A stretch of 64,000 nucleotides of DNA from Acidipropionibacterium sp. Its GTDB lineage: Bacteria > Actinomycetota > Actinomycetes > Propionibacteriales > Propionibacteriaceae. A program made the translations under genes and the position numbers. The stretch's first letter is position 1. Every line of letters begins with the position of its first letter. The notes below the pieces were generated by a model. That model did no database searches. It saw only the letters and a program-made list of their open reading frames with translations, and was not told the origin of the DNA. The DNA is taken from assembly GCA_022647765.1 (NCBI GenBank), contig JALCLH010000002.1, positions 1-64,000 on the forward strand. Reading direction: 5' to 3'. Of the stretch, positions 46,832 through 54,846 are shown piece by piece.

Positions 46832-47383
46832 TCAGGCCTTCTTCTTGGAGAAGAGGGCCCGGAAGGCGTTGAGGAGACCGAGGACGATGAGCGAGATGCC
46901 CAGCAGCCACCACAGGAACACCGCGCCCCACAGCGGGGAGCTGACCAGGGTCAGACCGGCGAGGATCGAGATGATGGCGAAAACGATGGTCCACGGGGAG
47001 GATTCTCCCTTGCTGACCACAAACAGCGAGACGAAGCCTTCCATGACCCACATGATGCCGATCATGATGGCGACGAAGATGGCCAGGAAGGCGGCCGTCG
47101 CGTTGAGCTGGCCGAAGGCGAAGCAGCCGGCGACCACATACAGCACGCCGAGCAGAATGTGACCGATACGGCCACCCACGCCGATGTCCTTGCCGGTGGC
47201 CCCGACGACGATGTAGACGATGCCGGCAATGATCGCGTAGATCGCGATGATGACCGTGATCACCTTCCACACGTGGGTCGGCCACACCAGGATGGCGATG
47301 CCGGCTAGCGCCGCGACGAGGCCCGCGACAGCAACGAACCGACGCGTGCCCGCAGCCAGCTCGTTTCCGGTTGACTCTGACAT
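46832..47383 (-). CDS. HdeD/DUF308-family membrane protein
   Basis: A 183-residue protein with six transmembrane helices in pairs, e.g. FVAVAGLVAALAGIAILVWP, then ITVIIAIYAIIAGIVYIVVG, and SILAGLTLVSSPLWG. It ends in a basic FSKKKA tail. HdeD-like proteins are linked to acid or stress resistance in enterobacteria, with no known activity here. Nothing is recognised in the 268 bases between it and dps. Confidence 0.82.
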   Translation of the reverse strand: MSESTGNELAAGTRRFVAVAGLVAALAGIAILVWPTHVWKVITVIIAIYAIIAGIVYIVVGATGKDIGVGGRIGHILLGVLYVVAGCFAFGQLNATAAFLAIFVAIMIGIMWVMEGFVSLFVVSKGESSPWTIVFAIISILAGLTLVSSPLWGAVFLWWLLGISLIVLGLLNAFRALFSKKKA

Positions 47384-47706
47384 TTATGCACCCTTCAGTT
47401 GATGGGGCATACCTGCCCCGTAGGCCCAAACGGGCCAGACGACTGTAGCCTAGGATCACCGATCGGGGGAAAGCAACCGTCTGGCCCGGCTCTGATCCTC
47501 CCAGAGAATTCATCACCTGTTCCGGGTGATGATATTCAGTTGTCAGCATAATTCATGCCAGCTGTGCGTCCCTGAATGCACCTGCACGGCGTCCTCGATC
47601 AGGCCGTGAATGTACTTCTCCCCCAGGAAGGCTTTCCTGGGGGAGAAGTACATTCACGAGGTTCCGGCGGCCCGCCCGATCAGACACCGATCGGATGCCG
47701 GTGGAA
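47384..47706. other. Intergenic region between pfp and the HdeD-like gene
   Basis: Contains one near-perfect palindrome (47605-47658) 48 bases beyond the pfp stop; the rest presumably holds the HdeD-like promoter. No gene recognised. Confidence 0.5.
47605..47658. repeat. 54-bp loopless palindrome downstream of pfp
   Basis: 27-bp arms from CGTGAATGTACTTCTCCCCC with one mismatch near the centre and no spacer, so the whole element is self-complementary. It can form a long hairpin in the pfp transcript or a cruciform in DNA. Confidence 0.85.
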
Positions 47707-48836
47707 TCAGCCGTCGCCGAGGTTCGTCCCGACCTCGCGAGCCGCCTCCACCCACGGATGGTCGAGCGGCACGTACTTCACCTTGCCGCCCACCTCCTTG
47801 AGCGGGACGGTTCCGGTGCCGGTGCCCTTGGCGGCCACCATGATCCCGGCCTCGCCGTCCTGGACCAGCTGCGCTCCCTTGGTGCCGAGCCTGGTGGCCA
47901 GCAGCCGGTCCTGGGCGCACGGCGTCCCGCCCCGCTGGACATAGCCCAGAATGGTGACGCGGGTGTCCAGGCCGGTGGCGGCCTCCAGCTGGCTGGCCAG
48001 CTTGAAGGTGTTGTCGCGCATCGAGCGCTCCAGATCCCGCTTGGCCTTCTTGGCCGCGGCCTTGGTGGAGGGGTTCTTCGTCTCGTCGACGAGGGCCTGG
48101 GCCCCGGACATGGCCAGCGCGTCGGACTCGTTGCGGGCGCCCTCGGCCACCGCGATGACCGAGAAGGTCAGCCCCTGCTTGCGGCGGTGCTCGACGGCGT
48201 TGACGATCGAGTCGATGTGATAGGGCAGCTCGGGCAGCAGGATGACGTCGGCGCCGCCGGCGATGCCGGATCCCAGGGCCAGCCATCCCGCCCGGTGGCC
48301 CATGATCTCGGCCAGGATGATCCGGTGATGGGAGTGGGCGGTGGAGTGCAGCCGGTCAATGGCGTCGGTGGCGATCTCCAGGGCGGTCGAGAAGCCGAAG
48401 GAGTCGTCGGTGCCGACGATGTCGTTGTCGATGGTCTTCGGAGATGGACGACGTTGAGGCCCGCCTTGGACAGCTTGTAGGCGTTCCGGGCGGTGCCGCC
48501 ACCGCCGAGGGTGACCAGCGCGTCCAGCCCGAGCTTCTCGTAGTTCTCGACGATGGTGGGGACCATGTCGACGGTCTGACCGTCGACCACCATCCGATTG
48601 ACCTTGTCGCGGCTGGTGCCGAGGATCGTCCCGCCGATGGTGAGGATTCCCGACAGGGCTCTGCCGTCGAGATTGATGTACCGGTTCTCCGCGAGCCCGC
48701 GGACGCCGTCCTGGAAGCCGATGAGCTCCATGCCGAACTCGTTGATGGCGGCCTTGCCGAAGCCGCGGATGGCGGCGTTGAGGCCCGGGCAGTCGCCGCC
48801 GGCGGTGAGAATGCCGACCTTTTTCTTCTTGGACAT
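47707..48836 (-). CDS. pfp: 6-phosphofructokinase, probably PPi-dependent (frameshift near 48440)
   Basis: Glycolytic/gluconeogenic phosphofructokinase. The N-terminus [20 protein letters not shown] and the [13 protein letters not shown] loop bind phosphate donor, and the active site is [17 protein letters not shown]. Lysine in PKTIDND, where ATP enzymes have glycine (PGTIDND), indicates pyrophosphate as donor, as established for propionibacteria. IMGHRAGW and [16 protein letters not shown] are also present. The frame breaks at 48440-48441, where one more base restores NVVHLPKTIDND. AGGAGG precedes the ATG. About 376 residues, normal for the group. Confidence 0.9.
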
Positions 48837-49094
48837 GGACTCCTCCTGTCTCTGTGGGCGTCATCCTGCCATGTCCGGGGCACTGCGAGCGCGACTCTGG
48901 CGGGATACGGGGTGGGCAGAACCCCCTACCAAGGAAGACGATGGGGCTCCGTGGAAGGCAGCCACCAGCTTCCCGGTCGACGGCAGCGTTGAGCCGGGGC
49001 ATGTCAATTCGCTACGAGCATATTTTCAGTATGCTCTCTCCGGGCGCAGCGCATCGATGCGCGGCAATGCGACACCACCAGGAAATGGAGTGAC

Positions 49095-50369
49095 ATGCGT
49101 AAGACTCTGACCGGCGTGCTGGCTGCCGCCGTAGTAGCGGGCTCGCTCGCGATGGCCCCGACGGCCCATGCTGCCCCTGCGAGCGTCTCGCCCGCCGGCC
49201 CCATGAGGTTCGAGAACTTCAACTTCTCCGACCGGATCGCCGGCGGCGTCCCCCGCCCCGTCGTCCTGCAGAAGAAGCAGGGCAACGCCTGGAAGACGAT
49301 CAGCAGCGGGAAGACCGCCTCCAACGGGGCTTTCCGGTTCACGATCAAGACCGGCAACCCGTCCGAGACGCTGCGCGGCTTCTCCCCCAGGACCACCTAC
49401 AAGGGGCGGGTGTACGGGCAGGTCGGCACCACCCCGACCACAGTCCGCACCGTCGTCCAGACCGCGACACTCTCGACGGCGACCACGGCTGTGACCGGCC
49501 GGACGATCACCGCCACCGCGGTCTCCTCGCCGGCCCGGGCGGGACGCGGCGTCGAGCTCCAGATCCTGAACGGCAAGTCCTGGCAGACGATCGCGTCGGG
49601 AAAGGTGGGCGCCAACGGCAGGGGCACCTTCCGCAAGACAGTCGGCAAGCCAGGCACCTACTCATACCGAATCCTCATGAGTGCCTTCAACGGGGCCGGG
49701 CGGATGGGGTCGGCTCCCGTGAAGGTGACGGTGGGCACTGGCATCTCAATTCCCGACCGGAAGCTCCTGGCCTGCGTCGACGACGCGCTGGACCTGCCTG
49801 CCGGGACCCCGATCTCACCCTCCGAGGCTGCCGAGGTCAAGGGGCTGGAGTGCGAAGGCTTCGAGATCTCCTCCTTGAAGGGCCTCGATTACTTCACTCA
49901 CCTGGAATATCTCGACGCCCCCGACGGCGGCATCACCGAACTCGCACCTCTGGCGAAGCTCTCGTCACTGCAGTTCCTCAACCTCGAGAGCAACGACATC
50001 AGTGATCTCTCCCCCATCTCCGGTCTGAAGAACCTCATCGCGCTGGGTTTGTCGGACAACTACATCACCGACATCAAGCCGCTGGGGAAGATGACCTCTC
50101 TCCTCTGGCTCGACCTGTCCTACAACGAGATCAAAGACATCACCCCACTGGCAGGGCTCAAGAACCTCCAGAATCTCTACCTCGACTGGAACTACATCAC
50201 CGACGCGTCCCCGCTGAAGAACCTCACGCCCAAGGAACTCGTCCTGAACGGCAACCCGATCTGCGATGACGCGCCGAAGACCAAGGGCTGCGCCCCGGTG
50301 ACCGACCTTTCAGCCAGGAGCCTCACCAGCAGCTCGCACGGCCACCAGATGCCGCACTCCCTGCGGTGA
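49095..50369 (+). CDS. Secreted leucine-rich-repeat (internalin-like) protein
   Basis: A 424-residue exported protein. A signal peptide (MRKTLTGVLAAAVVAGSLAM, cleavage near AHA-APA) is followed by two Ig-like beta domains of about 95 residues each, sharing W(K/Q)TI(S/A)SGK and NG motifs. A cap then leads into six or so SDS22-type leucine-rich repeats of 22 residues, such as LSSLQFLNLESNDISDLSPI, LKNLIALGLSDNYITDIKPL and MTSLLWLDLSYNEIKDITPL. No LPXTG or membrane anchor is visible, so it is probably released or held by the Ig domains. Adhesion or protein binding is inferred. Confidence 0.85.
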   Translation: MRKTLTGVLAAAVVAGSLAMAPTAHAAPASVSPAGPMRFENFNFSDRIAGGVPRPVVLQKKQGNAWKTISSGKTASNGAFRFTIKTGNPSETLRGFSPRTTYKGRVYGQVGTTPTTVRTVVQTATLSTATTAVTGRTITATAVSSPARAGRGVELQILNGKSWQTIASGKVGANGRGTFRKTVGKPGTYSYRILMSAFNGAGRMGSAPVKVTVGTGISIPDRKLLACVDDALDLPAGTPISPSEAAEVKGLECEGFEISSLKGLDYFTHLEYLDAPDGGITELAPLAKLSSLQFLNLESNDISDLSPISGLKNLIALGLSDNYITDIKPLGKMTSLLWLDLSYNEIKDITPLAGLKNLQNLYLDWNYITDASPLKNLTPKELVLNGNPICDDAPKTKGCAPVTDLSARSLTSSSHGHQMPHSLR

Positions 50370-50390
50370 GCTGCGGGTAGCGGGAACCCA

Positions 50391-50471
50391 ATGGTCCCGA
50401 TCACTCCCGATACGCCGTGAATCTGCATCGCGAGTGCAGTTCTACGGCGTATCGGGAGTGATCGGGACCAT
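50391..50471. repeat. Family A palindrome, copy 3
   Basis: ATGGTCCCGATCACTCCCGA at the left and its complement at the right (arms about 20 bp), with inner tacgccgtga / tctacggcgta pairing. It lies 22 bases beyond the leucine-rich-repeat gene and directly beside a fragment of the aldehyde dehydrogenase 3' end. Confidence 0.88.
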
Positions 50472-50483
50472 ACGACCTCCGGA

Positions 50484-50552
50484 GGGGCCGGGCAGAGCAA
50501 CGTAGATCGTCTCCAGATACTCCTCGATCCCCTGGTAGGAGCCCGCGCGGTC
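50484..50552 (-). pseudogene. Duplicated 3' end of the aldehyde dehydrogenase gene
   Basis: These 69 bases match the 3' end of the gabD-like gene (54852 onward) with about five differences; shared blocks include gacgtagatcgtctccag-type and ctcctcgatcccctggtagg sequence. The match breaks near 50552 and continues as a 23-base match to the start of the DUF222 gene at 53223 (gtcctgaccatgatcgacac). The segment is therefore a chimera of two gene ends. Confidence 0.75.
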
Positions 50553-50645
50553 CTGACCATGATCGACACCGTCGCGGCCGCACCGGCGGCGAAGCATGAC
50601 TGAGTCTCTCTACCAGTCGTCGAGCATTGCGTATATACTCGCTTA

Positions 50646-50867
50646 ATGCGGTTCGGAGTGGCCGACAGCGCTCTCAAGCACGGCATCTCCTACCGAGACG
50701 TGGTGATAGTTGCCGAGCACGGCGATTATCTCGGCACCGATGTCGACGGCTTGTCGTGGTGGCGCGGCAGCTCACAGGACAGCGGTGATATCGAGGTCGC
50801 CGGCTTCTCAACCGATGACGGAGCGATCATTCTGGTCCACGCGACCCACCTTGCCAGACTGGTGTGA
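50646..50867 (+). CDS. Toxin-like protein, 3' end altered by IS insertion
   Basis: A 73-residue frame: MRFGVADSALKHGISYRDVV ... DDGAIILVHATHLARLV. It resembles the 79-residue toxin at 13523 (SALKHGI and strand HA motifs). The last two codons and the stop come from the left end of the IS3 element, so the natural C-terminus was probably longer. A TATACT -10-like box lies just upstream. Whether the protein is still active is unknown. Confidence 0.55.
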   Translation: MRFGVADSALKHGISYRDVVIVAEHGDYLGTDVDGLSWWRGSSQDSGDIEVAGFSTDDGAIILVHATHLARLV

Positions 50868-50920
50868 GACACCGGGTCTGAAACTATTGAGGCTCGGGCG
50901 CAGACAGGAGAACCCTCACC

Positions 50921-51406
50921 ATGACCACCTCCAACCCCACCCCCGCCGACCAGGGATCCCCGGCCACCGAGCCCGCAGGACCCCGGACCGACCGGCCCAC
51001 ACGCCGTAAATTCACCGCCGAGTACAAACGCCGCATGGTCGACGAATACCACCAACTGAACCACGGCGACATCAGCGCATTCCTACGACGAGAACGCCTC
51101 TACCACTCCAACATCCGCGAATGGGAAGCCAAGATCAACGCCGGCACCCTGGACACACCGGCCCCCAAAGGCCGCCCACGACGCACCCGCGACGAGAAAC
51201 GCATCGCCGTCCTCGAACAACAAGTCGCCCGGCTCGAAGCCGACGTGAAAACCCGCGACGACACGATCGCCGACCGCGACGCCGCCCTGGATGTCCTGGG
51301 AAAAGGATTCGCGTTCTTGGAAGCCGTCTCATCCAAGAACGCCTCATTCCCGCAGACGACTACCGCACCTGGCAGAAAGACACCGTCGGCGACCTCGCGC
51401 CACTGA
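50921..51406 (+). CDS. IS3-family transposase OrfA
   Basis: A 161-codon frame with an N-terminal helix-turn-helix (RRKFTAEYKRRMVDEYHQLN, then DISAFLRRERLYHSNIREWE) and a leucine-zipper-like coiled coil (EKRIAVLEQQVARLEADVKT) for dimerisation. The slippery sequence G-GGA-AAA at 51298-51304 allows a -1 shift into orfB to make the full transposase OrfAB. The frame after it is only a tail. Confidence 0.85.
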   Translation: MTTSNPTPADQGSPATEPAGPRTDRPTRRKFTAEYKRRMVDEYHQLNHGDISAFLRRERLYHSNIREWEAKINAGTLDTPAPKGRPRRTRDEKRIAVLEQQVARLEADVKTRDDTIADRDAALDVLGKGFAFLEAVSSKNASFPQTTTAPGRKTPSATSRH

Positions 51407-52374
51407 CCGGGGTCAGCAGGGCCCTGGAACTGGTCGGGAGGTCCAGGGCCACCCATTACCGACACGAGAAACCCGCCCCAGTGGTGTACGGGCCCCACCC
51501 GAAGACCTGCCATCCCGCCGAACTGTCGGCCGCCGAGCGCGACCGGGTCCTCGAGGTCATCAACCGGCTCGAGTACGCGGACTACTGCGTGACCCAGATC
51601 TGGGCCGCCGAACTCGATGAGGGCCGCTACTACTGCTCACAGCGCACGATGTACCGGATCCTGGCCGATCACGGCCAGTCCGGGGAACGGCGCCGCCAGG
51701 CCACTCACCCGCCCCGGGTCATCCCCGAGCTCGTGGCGATCAGTGTGAACGAGGTCTGGAGCTGGGACATCACGAAAATGAAAGGACCATCGAAAGGAAT
51801 CTGGTATCACGCCTATGTCATCATCGATATTTTCTCCCGTTATATTGTCGGGTGGCGTGTTGAGACGAAGGAGGATGGACGGCTCGCCGCCGACCTGGTG
51901 CGCGAGATCGTCGACGAGCAGGCCCATCCGCCGACACATTTGCACGCCGATGGTGGTGCGGCGATGACGTCGAAGGCCTTGGCATCGTTGCTGGTGGATC
52001 TGGATGTCATCCGGACTCATAATCGCCCGCATACCAGTAATGATAACCCATACAGTGAGGCGCAGTTCAAGACGATGAAGTATGTTCCGGATTATCCGGA
52101 TCATTGTGAGTCGGTCGGGCATGCCCGGACGTGGACGGAAGAGTTCGTGTCCTGGTACAACCATGAGCACTATCATTCCGGGATCGGGTTGATGACTCCC
52201 GCGTCTGTTCATTATGGTCTGGCCGGTGATATTTACGATCAGCGTCAGCGGGTCCTTGACGGGGCCTACGCGGCTCATCCCGAGCGCTTCACCCAGCGTC
52301 CGAGACCGCCCAAGCTGCCTGTGCGGGCTGCGATCAACGATCCCTGCCGCAAGCCGGCCGAACCCACCGCGTAA
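51298..52374 (+). CDS. IS3-family transposase OrfB (rve/DDE domain)
   Basis: Read by -1 frameshifting from orfA at 51298-51304. It contains the HTH_21 region (YADYCVTQIWAAELDEGRYY, then CSQRTMYRILADHGQ) and the DDE integrase core: aspartate 1 in WSWDITKMKG, aspartate 2 in HADGGAAMTS, glutamate in NDNPYSEAQFKTMKY. All three catalytic residues are intact, so the element may still transpose. Ends at TAA 52372, about 20 bases before the right terminus. Confidence 0.88.
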   Translation, partial: GKRIRVLGSRLIQERLIPADDYRTWQKDTVGDLAPLTGVSRALELVGRSRATHYRHEKPAPVVYGPHPKTCHPAELSAAERDRVLEVINRLEYADYCVTQIWAAELDEGRYYCSQRTMYRILADHGQSGERRRQATHPPRVIPELVAISVNEVWSWDITKMKGPSKGIWYHAYVIIDIFSRYIVGWRVETKEDGRLAADLVREIVDEQAHPPTHLHADGGAAMTSKALASLLVDLDVIRTHNRPHTSNDNPYSEAQFKTMKYVPDYPDHCESVGHARTWTEEFVSWYNHEHYHSGIGLMTPASVHYGLAGDIYDQRQRVLDGAYAAHPERFTQRPRPPKLPVRAAINDPCRKPAEPTA

Positions 52375-52437
52375 CTACACTCGAACTGTCTCACTTGACT
52401 TGACAACTTCCGCGATGCCGATGAGGTGGAGGAAGCG

Positions 52438-52728
52438 ATGAACGACACTTTTTTCCGGTTCGATCCCTCCCGGGACCGCGCGACGAGGAATGGCGAGCCT
52501 GTCACCGAGGACATGATCGAGGAGATGGCGCGCACCGCGGAACGGTCCGGGCCGCCGAAGGGCCTGGTACCCGGCGGTAAGTCGCTGTCGGGGGGGCATG
52601 TCAGATCGCCCAAGGTGCAAGTGGTCCTCAGCTACGAGACCGAACGGAAGGTGCGTGCCCGTGCTGCGGCCGAGCACATGAGCGTCTCCCACTGGATCCG
52701 ACGCGTGCTGGAGAAGGAGACGTCCTGA
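52438..52728 (+). CDS. Ribbon-helix-helix antitoxin-like protein
   Basis: A 96-residue protein with a C-terminal ribbon-helix-helix (KVQVVLSYETERKVRARAAA, then SVSHWIRRVLEKE) and an acidic N-terminal half. ATG 52438 has GGAGGA five bases upstream. It lies 38 bases beyond the IS3 right end, and on the other side of the IS is the toxin-like gene, so the two probably formed one toxin-antitoxin locus. Order here is toxin first, the reverse of the pair at 13523. Confidence 0.65.
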   Translation: MNDTFFRFDPSRDRATRNGEPVTEDMIEEMARTAERSGPPKGLVPGGKSLSGGHVRSPKVQVVLSYETERKVRARAAAEHMSVSHWIRRVLEKETS

Positions 52729-53222
52729 TCCGCCCTTCACTCTGCCGCCGGAGCATCAAGTGCGTCAGGCGCCCCGGGGACCTGCTCACGGAACCCAAGG
52801 GCCCCGATCACTCCCGGCGCACCGTGTTTGTGCATCGCGAGTGCGATTTCACGGCGTGTCGGGAGTGATCGGGACCATGCGACCCCAGACGGGGGCGGGC
52901 AGGGCTACGTGGATCAGTGACCCGCAGATTGCACCCTGGCAACAGGAGCGGTCGAGCCGGATCGGGGCCGCTAGCAACGCGTGCATTCTGTCGTACATGC
53001 ACGAATGTCGGGACCACTGAGAATACTTCCAGAAATTGATTGTCCGTATCGGGCGTGTTGGGGCCAACTGCCGCCGAAAACTGTCACACCCTCCTGCTTG
53101 ACTTGATCCATGGAAGTAGAACCGATACCCGATCCGATACGGCAGGCCAGACACATGCTGGCCGACGCCGAGCAGGCGCGGACAACGCGCTGAAGTGAAC
53201 AAGGCCCACGCCGGTCCTGACC
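52729..53222. other. Intergenic region with repeat and gene-end remnants
   Basis: Holds a family A palindrome (52801-52878), about 30 bases beside it (52890-52920) weakly matching the aldehyde dehydrogenase 3' end, and a possible 27-codon frame at 53110-53193 (MEVEPIPDPIRQARHMLADA...) just before the DUF222 gene, whose reality is uncertain. Otherwise nothing is recognised. Confidence 0.45.
52801..52878. repeat. Family A palindrome, copy 4
   Basis: Left arm GCCCCGATCACTCCCGG and right arm GTGTCGGGAGTGATCGGGAC, with interior tgcatcgcgagtgcgatttc shared with copy 3. It is 73 bases beyond the antitoxin-like gene. Confidence 0.85.
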
Positions 53223-54518
53223 ATGATCGACACCTGGCCGATCCCCGACGCCCTCGATATCGACCACCCCGCCGCCGAGAAGCGTGCAGATGTCGGTGGC
53301 ATCCGGGTGGGCGAGTTCGTCACCCTGGAGGTCGCCGCCGTCCTGGGAATCTCCGACCCCGCAGCCTCAGCGCTCGTCGACGACGTCGCCGACCTGCGGT
53401 CCCGGCATCCACTCATGTGGGCTGCGGTTCAGGAGCTGAAGCTGGAGGTGTGGCAGGCCCGCAAAGTCGTCAGGACCTGCCACGAACTGCCTGTGGAGGC
53501 CGTGTTGGCGGTGGATCGGAAGCTGGCCTCCGGGTGGGGTGTCCTGCCGTGGTCGAAGATCTCGAAGAAACTGTCCAGTCTCATCGCCGCCGCCGATACG
53601 GCCCTGGCGAGGGAGAAGGCCCGTGCGGCCCAGGATGAGCGGTATGTGTCGATCCGCCACAACGGGGATTCGACCTCGTGGCTGATCGCCCGGCTGGACA
53701 CCGGAGCCGCGCTGAATCTTCAGGCGAGTCTGGGACGGTTGACCGATCATCTCATCGCCGAGGGGGTGACCGAGCCCCTGCCGTTGTTGCGGGCGCAGGC
53801 GTTGGAGATGCTGGCCACGCCGTACCTCCCCGAAGGTCAGGGCACCACGAGCAGCCAAGACGGCCAGGGCAGTGGAGAGGGCCAAGACGATGATCGCGAG
53901 GAAGGTGGGAATGGCGCGGGCTCGGCTCGGGTCGGTGGATTCTCCGGAGCCAATCCGTCCCCGACTCTCCCGTTGGCCGATGTCGTGGTCCATATTCAGG
54001 CCGAGGACCTCGACCCCGACACCTGGGCGGGGAAACTCGCCCACGTGGCGGCGCGGGGCGGTGATGTGGGTCCGGTCCTGTTGCCCGATATCGCCTGTCT
54101 GCTGGGTCATTTCCGGGTGAGGGTGATCCCGGTGATCGACCAGAACGGCGACCCGAGTGTGGATGCCTATCAGATCCCGGACCGGATGAGGATGGCCCTG
54201 CAGTTGCGGGAGGAGACCTCGGTGTTCCCGTACTCGTCGCGGCGGTCGTGGTCATGCGATCTGGACCACACCGATCCCTTCCGGTTCGGCACACCCGACA
54301 GCCCGAGGCCGCCGGGTCAGACGAGGGTCTCGAACCTGGGACCCCTGTCTCGGCGGGAGCACCGGGCGAAAACAGCCGGCGTCTGGAAGGTCAGCCAGCC
54401 GGTGCAGGGGCTCTATGTGTGGACCTCTCCGACGGGCCAGCGGTTCGCCGTGATCAACGGCCACACCCACCGACTCCCCGACCTCCAGAACTCCGACCGA
54501 AAGGAGACCGCAGCGTAG
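53223..54518 (+). CDS. DUF222/HNH family protein (13E12-like)
   Basis: A 431-residue actinobacterial DUF222 protein. Helical N-terminus with LKLEVWQARKVVRTCHELPV, central SIRHNGDSTSWLIARLDTGA, a Gly/Asp/Glu-rich hinge (about residues 200-240), and a C-terminal HNH-like module: CDLDHTDPFRFG and NLGPLSRREHRAKT, where the histidines and asparagine-like positions are present but the zinc cysteines are reduced to one. Nuclease activity is uncertain. Its first bases recur at 50553, inside a rearranged fragment. Confidence 0.72.
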   Translation: MIDTWPIPDALDIDHPAAEKRADVGGIRVGEFVTLEVAAVLGISDPAASALVDDVADLRSRHPLMWAAVQELKLEVWQARKVVRTCHELPVEAVLAVDRKLASGWGVLPWSKISKKLSSLIAAADTALAREKARAAQDERYVSIRHNGDSTSWLIARLDTGAALNLQASLGRLTDHLIAEGVTEPLPLLRAQALEMLATPYLPEGQGTTSSQDGQGSGEGQDDDREEGGNGAGSARVGGFSGANPSPTLPLADVVVHIQAEDLDPDTWAGKLAHVAARGGDVGPVLLPDIACLLGHFRVRVIPVIDQNGDPSVDAYQIPDRMRMALQLREETSVFPYSSRRSWSCDLDHTDPFRFGTPDSPRPPGQTRVSNLGPLSRREHRAKTAGVWKVSQPVQGLYVWTSPTGQRFAVINGHTHRLPDLQNSDRKETAA

Positions 54519-54846
54519 ACGTACGTCCTCATGGCGGCATCACTGGAGTTCCAGTTCTCTTCACACATTCTCGTCATGCACCATCCGCAGGCACAATCAT
54601 GACAAATCGTGTCGACCTGCGGTGTAGTGGCATGCCCCCCGCGGCGCGGATACCCGCGACATGCTCGAACTGATCAGCTCGCTCTATCTGAAGGCGTGAC
54701 CGCTTCCGCCGGTTCCGGCCGACACCGGACCGGCGCTCGGCTCCAGATCCGGGCCTCGGGGTGGCCCGATCACTCCCGACACGCCGTGAATCTGCACTGG
54801 CGGTGCCGAAAACCGGTCCGGCGGGAGTGATCGGGACCACAGACCA
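54519..54846. other. Intergenic region between DUF222 and aldehyde dehydrogenase genes
   Basis: Apart from the family A palindrome at 54761-54840, which abuts the aldehyde dehydrogenase stop, no gene or clear signal is seen. Confidence 0.5.
54761..54840. repeat. Family A palindrome, copy 5
   Basis: GTGGCCCGATCACTCCCGAC at the left and GGCGGGAGTGATCGGGACCAC at the right, with inner acgccgtgaatctgcac. It ends six bases before the aldehyde dehydrogenase stop codon. The same palindrome-plus-gene-end arrangement recurs at 50391-50552, and weakly at 52801-52920. Confidence 0.85.

Larger units (their letters stand above)
50861..52396 (+). mobile_element. IS3-family insertion sequence, apparently intact
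   Basis: About 1536 bp. The left end GGTGTGAGACA and the right end's complement AAGTGAGACA form short inverted repeats. A 4-bp GACT flanks both sides (50857-50860 and 52397-52400), as expected for a target duplication. It encodes orfA and orfB in overlapping frames with a slippery heptamer. The second half of orfB is more AT-rich than the host genes. Exact ends are inferred. Confidence 0.75.

Noticed and set aside
53110..53193. 27-codon frame before the DUF222 gene
   Set aside because: Plausible composition but no ribosome site or known relative; kept only as a note in the intergenic entry.
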